DNA of 14,860 nt, from the NCBI GenBank assembly GCA_003142355.1, contig PLMF01000223.1, positions 1 through 14,860 of the forward strand, read 5' to 3'. Below, one piece after another: positions 7,435 through 14,117 of the stretch. The first letter of the stretch is position 1. The number at the start of each line of letters is the position of its first letter. The notes under the pieces are model-generated. The model was not told the DNA's origin, ran no database searches, and worked only from the letters and a program-made list of their open reading frames with translations. The translations under genes and the position numbers were made by a program. The stretch is from Bryobacterales bacterium (GTDB lineage Bacteria > Acidobacteriota > Terriglobia > Bryobacterales > Bryobacteraceae).

Positions 7435-10095
7435 GTGACTCCGCACGGGCGTCTTGCGGTTGTCGAAGAACCCGACGCGCCGGCGCTCGATCCCGAGCTG
7501 GCTGAACGCCTGAAGGAGGCCTTCGGGCGCGGATCGGGGCATGGTCTTCTGCAACTCGGGGCGGCTGAAGCCGGAGCCGCGCTTCCTCCCGTCTTCTCTT
7601 ACTGGAGAGAATTCGGCGCAGGCTACGTAACAGCCCTCTGCACGCAGCCGGATACGCGTGTCCCGCCGCCGCCCGCCGCGGTGTTGGATCGGCTGGTGCT
7701 GGCGGCGCCCCCCATGACTGGGGCGGAGTATCTGACCGCGGAGGTCCTGGGCGTCCTTTGGCGGGAACTCGACGCCGCGTTCGGTACCGAGTTGGCGGAA
7801 TCGAAATGCGGGATACAAGAGTTCCTGAAGAGCCGGAACCCCGCTTGGAACCTGGTCGGCCGCGTGCACTTCAATCTGGCCGAAAACCGCAAAGACCTGG
7901 ACGCGCCATTCGCCTTTCTGGCAACCTACACCACTCGGTTGGCGGCCAATGCCAAAGCTCAACACCTTCCGTTGGGGAAGGCTCTCGGCGAATATGCCGG
8001 CGTCGCCAACAAGGACGGTCTGCTGTCCCTGCTTCTTCCCGTGCAGAGAGCGTCGGAGACCTGCCCGTGGTTGAAGGCCCTCGTGGATGGCGGCGAGATC
8101 TTCCACCCGCTTCGGTGGACGCCCCAGGAGGCCATTCAGCTTTTGAGAGACGTCCCGCAGCTTGAGAGTGCCGGGGTGGTGGTTCGAATGCCGGCTACGT
8201 GGCGGGCTAACCGGCCTCCACGGCCACAGGTGTCGGCCCAAATCGGTGGCAAGCCGCCAGTGGGACTGGGTCAAAACGCGCTGCTCGATTTCCAACTGGA
8301 AGTCACTCTCGATGGCGAACGCTTGACCGCCGCCGAGATCCGGGAGTTGTTGGAGAAATCCGATGGGCTGGCGCTCGTGCGCGGCCGTTGGGTAGAAGTG
8401 GACCGAGAGCGGCTGCGCCGCATGTTGGAGCACTTCCGTGAGGTCGAGCGGACGGCGGCGGAGAACGGGCTCGGCTTTCGGGAGGCTGCTCGCTTGCTCG
8501 CCGGCGCCGATATCGAAGCCGGCGACGCCTCCGAGGACGCGCGCGCCGAGTGGTCTCAGGTGGTGGCCGGCCCCTGGCTCCGAGAGACGCTGAAAGGTCT
8601 CCGCAGCCCGGAGGGATTGGCCCGAATCGATCCCGGTGCGGCCCTGAACGCGACGCTCCGGCCCTACCAGCAGGTGGGAGTGCGCTGGCTTTACCTCATC
8701 GCGAAACTCGGTCTCGGGGCCTGCCTGGCCGATGACATGGGACTTGGCAAGACCATGCAGATGCTTTCGTTGCTTTTGGTTCTCAAGCGCCAAACGGCCG
8801 GCCAACAGCAGCCCAGCCTGCTGGTAGCCCCCGCTTCGCTGCTCGCGAACTGGGCATCGGAGATCGAACGTTTTGCGCCTGGTTTGAAGGCTTTCATCGC
8901 CCACCCGTCCGCACTTCCGGCCGCCGCGCTCAAGACCGTTGCGCCAGAGCGGCTACGCGGCGTGGACCTGGTGATCACCAGCTACGGCTCGCTCCTCCGC
9001 GTGCCGTGGATCGCGGAAGCCGCCTGGCGCCTGGTCGTCCTGGACGAGGCGCAGGCCATCAAGAACCCCGATGCCAAGCAGACCCGGGCCGTCAAAAAGC
9101 TGAAGGCGGGTGTACGATTCGCGCTGACCGGCACCCCCATCGAGAACCGCCTCGGCGATCTCTGGTCCATTTTCGACTTCGTCAATCCAGGGCTGCTGGG
9201 ATCGTCGAAAGAGTTCGCCGACTTCGTCAAGGGCCTTGCCAACAGGCCGCACAATTCCTATGGCCCGCTGCGCGAGCTCGTGCGGCCCTACATTCTGCGG
9301 CGGCTGAAGACCGACAAGGCCGTAATCGCGGATCTGCCGAACAAGACCGAGGTGAAGGCGTTTTGCCAGCTCAGCCGGAAGCAGGCCGCCCTCTACCAGC
9401 AGTCGGTGGAGGAACTGGCTGCGCTGCTCGAGGATGCCGAGGGCATCCAGCGCAAAGGCCTGGTGCTGTCGTTCCTGATGCGGTTCAAGCAGATCTGCAA
9501 CCACCCGTCACAGTGGCTGGGAGACGGCAGTTGGGGTGAAGACGACAGCGGCAAATGGGCCCGATTGCGGGATATCGCGGAGGTCATTGCGGCCAGGCAG
9601 GAGAAGGTGCTCGTCTTCACCCAGTTCCGGGAGGTGATCGCTCCCCTGGCGGCTTTTCTCGGATCGATTTTCGGGCGCCCCGGCCTGGTTCTTCACGGCG
9701 AGACCGCGGTCAAGCAGCGCCAGGAAACGGTGCGCCGCTTTCAGGAAGACGAAGCCGTGGGGTTCTTCGTTCTTTCGCTGAAAGCCGGTGGCGCCGGACT
9801 CAACCTTACAGCCGCCTCGCACGTGGTGCACTTCGACCGATGGTGGAACCCGGCGGTGGAGAACCAGGCCACGGACCGCGCCTTCCGCATTGGCCAAACC
9901 AAGAATGTGCTGGTGCACAAGTTCGTGTGCCGCGGTACCGTGGAAGATCAAATCGACCAGCTCATCGAATCCAAGCGGCAACTCTCGACGGACCTGCTGG
10001 AAGGCGGCGCCGACCTGCTGCTGACGGAGATGAAAGACGAGGACTTGCTCAAACTGGTGGCGCTCGACATCAATAAAGCGCTGAAGGAGACGTAA
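7435..10095 (+). CDS. SNF2-family DEAD/DEAH-like ATPase with DUF3670 domain
   Basis: From GTG 7435 the product is 886 residues. An N-terminal region of unknown fold (1-280) precedes an SNF2-associated DUF3670 domain (about 283-362, LLDFQLEV, then GLALVRGRWVEVD). The SNF2 motor follows: motif I DDMGLGKT at 433-440, motif II DEAQ at 537-540, motif III LTGTPIEN from about 564, and the C-terminal RecA lobe with VLVFTQF near 725 and motif VI QATDRAFRIGQT at 811-822. Such enzymes use ATP to translocate on double-stranded DNA and remodel DNA-protein complexes. The frame is open far upstream; ATG 7339 and TTG 7429 are alternative starts, but the former would make the 28-bp palindrome coding, and family-like sequence begins at VTPHGRLAV. 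A SWIM zinc-finger gene follows after 3 nt, indicating joint function. The exact role, repair, regulation or defence, is unknown. Confidence 0.92.
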   Translation: MTPHGRLAVVEEPDAPALDPELAERLKEAFGRGSGHGLLQLGAAEAGAALPPVFSYWREFGAGYVTALCTQPDTRVPPPPAAVLDRLVLAAPPMTGAEYLTAEVLGVLWRELDAAFGTELAESKCGIQEFLKSRNPAWNLVGRVHFNLAENRKDLDAPFAFLATYTTRLAANAKAQHLPLGKALGEYAGVANKDGLLSLLLPVQRASETCPWLKALVDGGEIFHPLRWTPQEAIQLLRDVPQLESAGVVVRMPATWRANRPPRPQVSAQIGGKPPVGLGQNALLDFQLEVTLDGERLTAAEIRELLEKSDGLALVRGRWVEVDRERLRRMLEHFREVERTAAENGLGFREAARLLAGADIEAGDASEDARAEWSQVVAGPWLRETLKGLRSPEGLARIDPGAALNATLRPYQQVGVRWLYLIAKLGLGACLADDMGLGKTMQMLSLLLVLKRQTAGQQQPSLLVAPASLLANWASEIERFAPGLKAFIAHPSALPAAALKTVAPERLRGVDLVITSYGSLLRVPWIAEAAWRLVVLDEAQAIKNPDAKQTRAVKKLKAGVRFALTGTPIENRLGDLWSIFDFVNPGLLGSSKEFADFVKGLANRPHNSYGPLRELVRPYILRRLKTDKAVIADLPNKTEVKAFCQLSRKQAALYQQSVEELAALLEDAEGIQRKGLVLSFLMRFKQICNHPSQWLGDGSWGEDDSGKWARLRDIAEVIAARQEKVLVFTQFREVIAPLAAFLGSIFGRPGLVLHGETAVKQRQETVRRFQEDEAVGFFVLSLKAGGAGLNLTAASHVVHFDRWWNPAVENQATDRAFRIGQTKNVLVHKFVCRGTVEDQIDQLIESKRQLSTDLLEGGADLLLTEMKDEDLLKLVALDINKALKET

Positions 10096-10098
10096 TCG

Positions 10099-10965
10099 AT
10101 GGACTTCTACGGATGGAGACCCTATGTCTCCGTGGCCGAGCGGCGGCGGAAAGCCGCAAAAGCGATGGCCAAGCTCAAGAAGAAAGGCCATCCGGTCTCG
10201 CCGGTGGTGGTGGAAGGCCGCACCATCGTCAAGACCTTCTGGGGCAAGGCCTGGTGCGAAAACCTGGAACAGTACAGCGACTTTGCCAACCGGTTGCCGC
10301 GCGGCCGGACCTATGTCCGCAACGGCTCCGTGATCGATCTTCAGATCGCGCCCGGTGAGATCAAAGCCCTGGTCAGCGGCTCGGAAATTTACGAGGTTGC
10401 GGTGAAAGTCGCGCCAGTGGCGAAGGCGCGCTGGCAGTCCATCTGCACGGACTGCGCCGGCGCCATCGATTCGCTCATCGAGTTACTGCAAGGCCGGTTC
10501 TCGAAGGGCGTCATGGAACGGGTTTGCCGCCAGAAATCCGGCCTCTTCCCGTCGCCCCATGAGATCCAACTCTCGTGCAGTTGTCCGGACTGGGCCGGCA
10601 TGTGCAAGCACGTGGCGGCGGTGCTCTACGGCATCGGCGCGCGTCTGGACCATCAGCCCGAGCTACTATTCCGGCTGCACAGCGTGGACGAAAAGGAGCT
10701 CATCGCCGGGACCGGAAAGGCCCTTCCCCAGGCGAAGCAGGCGCCGGTTGCCGGCAAGGTCCTGGGCGGCGAAGACCTTGCGGCGCTGTTTGGATTGGAC
10801 ATGGCCCAGGGCGCTGGGCCGGATGCCGCGGTGGCTGGCGGCGCCGCCGCGAAGCCGAAGCGTGCGAAAGCGCGGGCCGGCAAGAAGGTCCCGGCGGTGC
10901 CGGAGGGAAAGGGCAAGGTCCGCGCAAAGGGCACTGCTGGCAAGCGCCGGAAAGAGGTGACTTGA
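10099..10965 (+). CDS. SWIM zinc-finger protein, partner of the SNF2 ATPase
   Basis: The 288-residue protein has a strong ribosome binding site (GAAGGAGA, 10083-10090) that lies inside the end of the SNF2 gene, 8 nt before ATG 10099. The SWIM zinc-binding motif is Cys160-x-Cys162-x6-Cys169-x-His171 (CSCPDWAGMCKH). Residues 1-130 hold the conserved leader of this family, with FWGKAWCENLEQYSDFANRL at about 49-68 and RGRTYVRNGSVIDLQI next. The last 40 residues are very rich in Lys, Arg and Ala (KPKRAKARAGKK, KGKVRAKGTAGKRRK) and resemble a histone H1-type DNA-binding tail. SWIM domains are known in and next to bacterial SNF2 ATPases and are thought to bind DNA or protein. Stop-to-start spacing of 3 nt argues that both proteins act as one complex. 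The cellular role is unknown. Confidence 0.9.
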   Translation: MDFYGWRPYVSVAERRRKAAKAMAKLKKKGHPVSPVVVEGRTIVKTFWGKAWCENLEQYSDFANRLPRGRTYVRNGSVIDLQIAPGEIKALVSGSEIYEVAVKVAPVAKARWQSICTDCAGAIDSLIELLQGRFSKGVMERVCRQKSGLFPSPHEIQLSCSCPDWAGMCKHVAAVLYGIGARLDHQPELLFRLHSVDEKELIAGTGKALPQAKQAPVAGKVLGGEDLAALFGLDMAQGAGPDAAVAGGAAAKPKRAKARAGKKVPAVPEGKGKVRAKGTAGKRRKEVT

Positions 10966-10979
10966 TAACAGAGGCGATC

Positions 10980-11039
10980 ATGACGCTCGATGAGTTGCGC
11001 GCCACCAAACGCGATGCAATCCTGGCGATTGCCGCCAGG
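10980..11039 (+). pseudogene. N-terminal stub of a MNT-type nucleotidyltransferase gene
   Basis: ATG 10980 opens a frame reading MTLDELRATKRDAILAIAAR, the characteristic start of small MNT-family nucleotidyltransferase antitoxins, in which the next residues are usually a His-Gly-Ala turn and then the G-S catalytic motif. After AGG at 11037-11039 the similarity stops and the frame reads five unrelated residues to TAG at 11055-11057. The catalytic domain and any partner HEPN toxin gene are missing. It lies 14 nt after the SWIM gene. The match is by recall of the family pattern. Confidence 0.6.
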
Positions 11040-11114
11040 GTAACCACCAACGATTAGATACTTAACGCTGTGGGCGTGGAAGGCGGACAACAGGTCCTTG
11101 AAGTCTTGGTACAT
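11040..11114 (-). pseudogene. N-terminal stub of an AbiEii-like nucleotidyltransferase gene
   Basis: On the minus strand, ATG 11114 begins MYQDFKDLLSAFHAHSVKYL followed by IVGGY, the typical start of AbiEii-like or DUF6036-like nucleotidyltransferases, where an Ala and then the G-S motif and D-x-D should follow. After codon 25 (11042-11040) the sequence changes to the reverse complement of the neighbouring MNT stub. The rest of the gene is gone. The first 53 bases overlap the end of the small upstream gene in another frame, which seems to be the native arrangement. Confidence 0.6.
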
Positions 11115-11265
11115 CGGGGGCCACGCCTTTCAGCGCGTAGGCGGCGGTGGTGGTGAGTTCGGAAACCGCGTCCATCCGTTCATGCACCGGGCGGCTCTGC
11201 CAGTACCGATATTCATCGGCCTTCATTTCCTTGTGGCTGGCGTATTTACGGATGGTCTTATCCAC
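11062..11265 (-). CDS. Small conserved protein, usual partner of an AbiEii-like nucleotidyltransferase
   Basis: The 67-residue product starts at GTG 11265 and reads MDKTIRKYASHKEMKADEYR, then YWQSRPVHERMDAVSEL and DVPRLQ. This pattern is recalled as a small protein widely found directly ahead of nucleotidyltransferase genes in soil bacteria, with PVHERMDAV as its core; it has no membrane segment or known catalytic motif. Its likely partner gene is the truncated stub starting at 11114, so this antitoxin- or regulator-like protein may be left without a partner. The function is unknown. Confidence 0.65.
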   Translation of the reverse strand: MDKTIRKYASHKEMKADEYRYWQSRPVHERMDAVSELTTTAAYALKGVAPDVPRLQGPVVRLPRPQR

Positions 11266-11423
11266 GCGCTTTGCCTGCCGGCCTCGGCTCCTTTCTCCAG
11301 GTTATCAGTACTGAGACGTGTGGGGAAACGTCCGCACGGGGCAGAGCCGGCAGGCGGCCGAAACGGCCGGAGTGACCGGCGGCTCACGCGATCCGAAGAA
11401 CGCCGTGTCATGGGCCGCGTTCT

Positions 11424-11735
11424 TCATGGGCGTAGCTTCAGGATGTGCCGCGTATTTCTTTTCCCGTGCAGAACGGCGACAACCTGAAGCGGTGCTGTCT
11501 CCGGCCGGTAGACGATGGTGTAGTTGGGATAACGGGTCAGCGTCCAGAAACGAAGCGAGCGGGTGGTGAGGTCGGGGCGGGAATGGCCGCGCATAGGAGC
11601 TGCGGCAACAAACGCGCAAGCGCCATAGATGGCCTGTTCCACGCGGTTGGCGGCGTCCTCATTGTCGTCCGCAATGTAAGACCAGATAGCAAAAATATCG
11701 GCTTTGGCGAGCGGCGTGAGAGCATAACCGCTCAT
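11424..11735 (-). CDS. parE: RelE/ParE-family toxin
   Basis: The 103-residue protein has the ParE/RelE layout: an N-terminal strand YALTPLAKADI, two helices (FAIWSYIADDNEDAANRVEQ), then strands with LRFWTLTRYPNYTIVYRPE and the C-terminal VVAVLHGKRNTRHIL, where the conserved Arg and H-x-x-R-x pattern lies. ParE members poison DNA gyrase while RelE members cut mRNA on the ribosome; this sequence is closer to the ParE pattern. The ATG overlaps the antitoxin stop (ATGA), giving coupled translation with the antitoxin first. The gene looks intact. Confidence 0.88.
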   Translation of the reverse strand: MSGYALTPLAKADIFAIWSYIADDNEDAANRVEQAIYGACAFVAAAPMRGHSRPDLTTRSLRFWTLTRYPNYTIVYRPETAPLQVVAVLHGKRNTRHILKLRP

Positions 11736-12007
11736 CGTTTGGGCGAACGCCCTTCACGCCAGTTGTCTTTCATCCCCTGAATTTCACGGCGGGCCTGTGC
11801 GCCGTTGATAAGCTCTCCGCGCTCGGCCTGAAGATAGCCTTCCTCGATGTGGGCGGACAACGCCCGGCGTTCCTCGTCGGTCCAGCTTTCCTCGGCGTCC
11901 TGAGCCTCAAGAGCGCGGCGCAACACATCTTCAAGGCTCTGGTAGCCGCCACTGGAAAGGCGCTTGTTGATCAGTGTTTCAAGGTCGGGAGGGACGTTCA
12001 ATTGCAT
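11732..12007 (-). CDS. parD: ParD-family antitoxin
   Basis: The 91-residue product opens with a ribbon-helix-helix pattern (MQLNVPPDLETLINKRLSSG, then GYQSLEDVLRRALEAQ), in which the ribbon and second helix bind the operator DNA. The C-terminal half (RRALSAHIEEGYLQAERGEL) is the charged toxin-binding part; the YLQAERGEL-type stretch is common in ParD antitoxins. A GGAG ribosome binding site precedes ATG 12007. It overlaps the ParE-like toxin gene by 4 nt and probably represses its own promoter. Confidence 0.87.
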   Translation of the reverse strand: MQLNVPPDLETLINKRLSSGGYQSLEDVLRRALEAQDAEESWTDEERRALSAHIEEGYLQAERGELINGAQARREIQGMKDNWREGRSPKR

Positions 12008-12031
12008 GACCGGTTCTCCAGTCCTGCTTTC

Positions 12032-12037
12032 ATCATA
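12032..12037 (-). promoter_or_regulatory. Possible -10 box of the parDE operon
   Basis: On the minus strand TATGAT stands 24 nt before the parD start, in a good position for a -10 element. No convincing -35 box was seen 16-18 nt upstream. The call is weak. Confidence 0.3.
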
Positions 12038-12088
12038 GCGTTTTAGTGCGGCTCGGCGCTTCGCGTCACGCTTGGCCTGGGATGAGAA

Positions 12089-12406
12089 TCACACCTGCCG
12101 CACCGGCGCGGGATAGTGCGCCACCCGCGGGTCGTTGGTCAGCAAAGTGATACCCTCCACCATCGACTGCGCCACCAGCAGGCGGTCGAACGGGTCTTTG
12201 TGGATGGGCGGCAGGCCATCCAACCGCGCATCCACTTGGAAATCGTCCCGCCCAAGTCCGCTTTTGATGGCGATCTCCCACAGACTGGCCGCACTGAACA
12301 TCGGCTCGTTGCGCGGGTCGTCCAGCAACGCGCGCGCCGCTCGAGGCAAACGCTCAGGCTGCCCGGCGGCCCATAGCAGCATGTGCTTATCCAACAGCAG
12401 TTTCAT
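12089..12406 (-). CDS. VapC-type PIN toxin with probable internal deletion
   Basis: The 105-residue protein starts at ATG 12406 in an ATGA overlap with its antitoxin. It reads MKLLLDKHMLLWAAGQPERL, SAASLWEIAIKSGLGRDDFQ, then HKDPFDRLLVAQ and ITLLTNDPRV, the standard layout of Phd-associated VapC toxins. The four acidic residues are present: Asp6, Glu44, Asp74 and Asp92. However the family is usually near 128 residues, and about 20-25 residues expected between FQVDARL (about 56-62) and DGLPPIHKDPFDR (63-75), normally a helix with an ELPVT-like strand, are absent without a frameshift. Position 7 is Lys where Thr or Ser is normal. The toxin may therefore be inactive. The deletion is inferred from family memory, not from an alignment. 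Confidence 0.8.
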   Translation of the reverse strand: MKLLLDKHMLLWAAGQPERLPRAARALLDDPRNEPMFSAASLWEIAIKSGLGRDDFQVDARLDGLPPIHKDPFDRLLVAQSMVEGITLLTNDPRVAHYPAPVRQV

Positions 12407-12648
12407 TCGTTTCCGACAAACAGCCGCTCGATCTCGGTGCTTCCCATCCGGTCGAAATCGTCCGGCACCTGGATCCAACCCGCCATGAAACCCAACCGCC
12501 TGACCCGCCCGGCCACCGGGGTGTCCAGCGGCGTGACTTTTACCAGCGGTTTGCCCGCTTTGGCGATCACAAATGGCTCGCCCTTCGCCGCTTGCTCCAC
12601 CAGTCGGGAGAGATGCGTCTTGGCTTCATGGATGTTGACGGTCTGCAT
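12403..12648 (-). CDS. Phd/YefM-family antitoxin
   Basis: The 81-residue product begins MQTVNIHEAKTHLSRLVEQA, the typical Phd/YefM start in which the N-terminal strand-helix unit binds operator DNA; GEPFVIAKAGKPLVKV follows. The C-terminal part (MAGWIQVPDDFDRMG) matches the toxin-binding tail of antitoxins that pair with VapC. An in-frame ATG at 12657 would add three residues and cannot be excluded; neither start has a strong ribosome binding site. The gene overlaps the VapC gene by 4 nt and is divergent from the exported-protein gene at 12719 across a 70-base promoter region. Confidence 0.88.
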   Translation of the reverse strand: MQTVNIHEAKTHLSRLVEQAAKGEPFVIAKAGKPLVKVTPLDTPVAGRVRRLGFMAGWIQVPDDFDRMGSTEIERLFVGNE

Positions 12649-12718
12649 GTTTGGCATAGTGGAAGGCGTCGGTCCCGCGCATCCAATCCCCACACAGGTA
12701 GTCTAAGCTAATAGGTAT

Positions 12719-14116
12719 ATGTGGATGCGAGCACTCCGCTGGGGAGCGGTGCTGGGCCTTCTGCCGTTTTTGTACGCTTCCGCGCCGCAACCGTCCGACT
12801 GGGTTCCGATGCGCTGGCCGTGGTCCGACCCGGCATCGCTCGAGCTGCTCTCCGGCACCCCCGTCAATTGCCTCCTGCTGAAGACCGTTGTCCCCGATTT
12901 AGTGCAGGCGGCCGCGGCGCGTGGGCTGGTGACGCTGGCGGTGATCGCTCCCGACGGTGATGTGGCCGGCGCGGTGCGGCGCGCGATAGCCGCCGCCAAA
13001 GTCACCGGCATCGTCATCGAAGGCGATTTGCCGGAGGGCGCCGCCGGTGTGAGGGAGGCTGCCGGAGCCGCGCCGGTGATCGAACTGACCGCCCGCAGCC
13101 GGATGGCGCTCGGTTCGGGCGCTCCCATCCTCGGCACGTACCAGGGCGTGTGGCCCGGCATCGCGGTGGAACAGGACGGCGCTAAAAAGGCCGCCCCCTC
13201 GGGCTCGGTCTGGATCGACACTAATACCGGTTTCATCCGCGCGGTGCGCGCGTGGGGCGACGCCACGCTGTGGATGGCCAACCAGCCGCCGCCCAAGACC
13301 GTGGTAACGGGCGCGCGCTATCTGCAAGTGGTTGCCGACGCCGCCATCTCCGGCGCCCGTTGGGTGCTGGCGCTGGACGACGATTTCACCGCGCGCCTCG
13401 CCCGCCGTGAACCCAAAACCATGGCGGACTGGAAGCGCATCGCCGATCTGCTCCGCTACTTCGAACAGCACCCCGAATGGCGCCACATGCAGGAGTACGG
13501 AAAGCTGGCCATTGTTCAGGACCCGGCCAAGGGAGGGCTGCTCTCGGGCGGCATCCTGGACATGATCGCGGTCAAACACACGCCCGTGCGGCCGGTTCCG
13601 CGCCAGCACCTCTCCGCCGAATCGCTCGCCGGCGCCACCATGGCGGTGAACGTGGACGCCGACGCGCTGACTCCCGACCAGAAAGAGGTGCTGCGCAATT
13701 TCACGCGCTCCGGCGGAATGCTGCTTACTGGCCCGCCCGGCTGGAAAGATCAAAGCCCCTTGGGCGACAAGATCACGCTCGACAAAGCCGAACTCGAACG
13801 CCTCAACGACATCTGGCGCGACGTGAATTCGATGGTGGGGCGCAGGAACATGGGGGTGCGGCTGTTCAACGTCTCCTCGATGCTTTCCAACCTGCTGGCT
13901 TCCGCGGACGGCAAGACGGCGGTCGTCCACTTGGTCAACTATTCGGATTACCCGGTGGAGAACGTCGCGGTGCATTTTCCGGCCGAGTACAAGCGCGCGA
14001 TCCTCACCACGCCGGAAGGCATAGCGAAATCCCTGGAAGTATACCCAACCGAGGAAGGCGGGGGCGTGGACATCGACAAGGTGCTGGTCTGCGCCACCAT
14101 CAAGCTGGAGCAATAG
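12719..14116 (+). CDS. Exported protein of unknown function
   Basis: The 465-residue protein starts at ATG 12719 (a second in-frame ATG at 12725 is possible) with a hydrophobic signal peptide ending near ASA at residue 22. The mature protein starts with a TIM-barrel-like part (about 27-250, LVTLAVIAPDGDVAGAVRRA, then VTGIVIEGDLPE). It is followed by a stretch (about 295-350, AGATMAVNVDADALTPDQKE, then SGGMLLTGPPGW) resembling the class I amidotransferase-like trimerisation domain of bacterial beta-galactosidases, and a C-terminal beta-rich part (VVHLVNYSDYPVENVAVHF). This is consistent with a carbohydrate-related exported protein, but no catalytic pair was identified. The stop lies 1 nt before the next ATG, so it is co-translated with the DUF362 gene. 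Domain calls are by pattern memory. Confidence 0.8.
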   Translation: MWMRALRWGAVLGLLPFLYASAPQPSDWVPMRWPWSDPASLELLSGTPVNCLLLKTVVPDLVQAAAARGLVTLAVIAPDGDVAGAVRRAIAAAKVTGIVIEGDLPEGAAGVREAAGAAPVIELTARSRMALGSGAPILGTYQGVWPGIAVEQDGAKKAAPSGSVWIDTNTGFIRAVRAWGDATLWMANQPPPKTVVTGARYLQVVADAAISGARWVLALDDDFTARLARREPKTMADWKRIADLLRYFEQHPEWRHMQEYGKLAIVQDPAKGGLLSGGILDMIAVKHTPVRPVPRQHLSAESLAGATMAVNVDADALTPDQKEVLRNFTRSGGMLLTGPPGWKDQSPLGDKITLDKAELERLNDIWRDVNSMVGRRNMGVRLFNVSSMLSNLLASADGKTAVVHLVNYSDYPVENVAVHFPAEYKRAILTTPEGIAKSLEVYPTEEGGGVDIDKVLVCATIKLEQ

Positions 14117-14117
14117 T

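Noticed and set aside
7348..8904. Long minus-strand ORF of 518 codons opposite the SNF2 gene
   Set aside because: It is antisense to a clear SNF2 ATPase, its peptide is rich in His, Arg and Gln with no domain pattern, and long antisense frames are expected in GC-rich genes.
11351..11370. Small hairpin GGCCG-AAA-CGGCC between the small conserved gene and the ParE gene
   Set aside because: The stem is only about 6 bp and not followed by a T-run; such hairpins are common by chance in GC-rich DNA.
11266..11423. Possible short peptide frames in the gap before the ParE gene end
   Set aside because: Candidate frames of about 40 codons have no family resemblance or ribosome binding site, so none is called.
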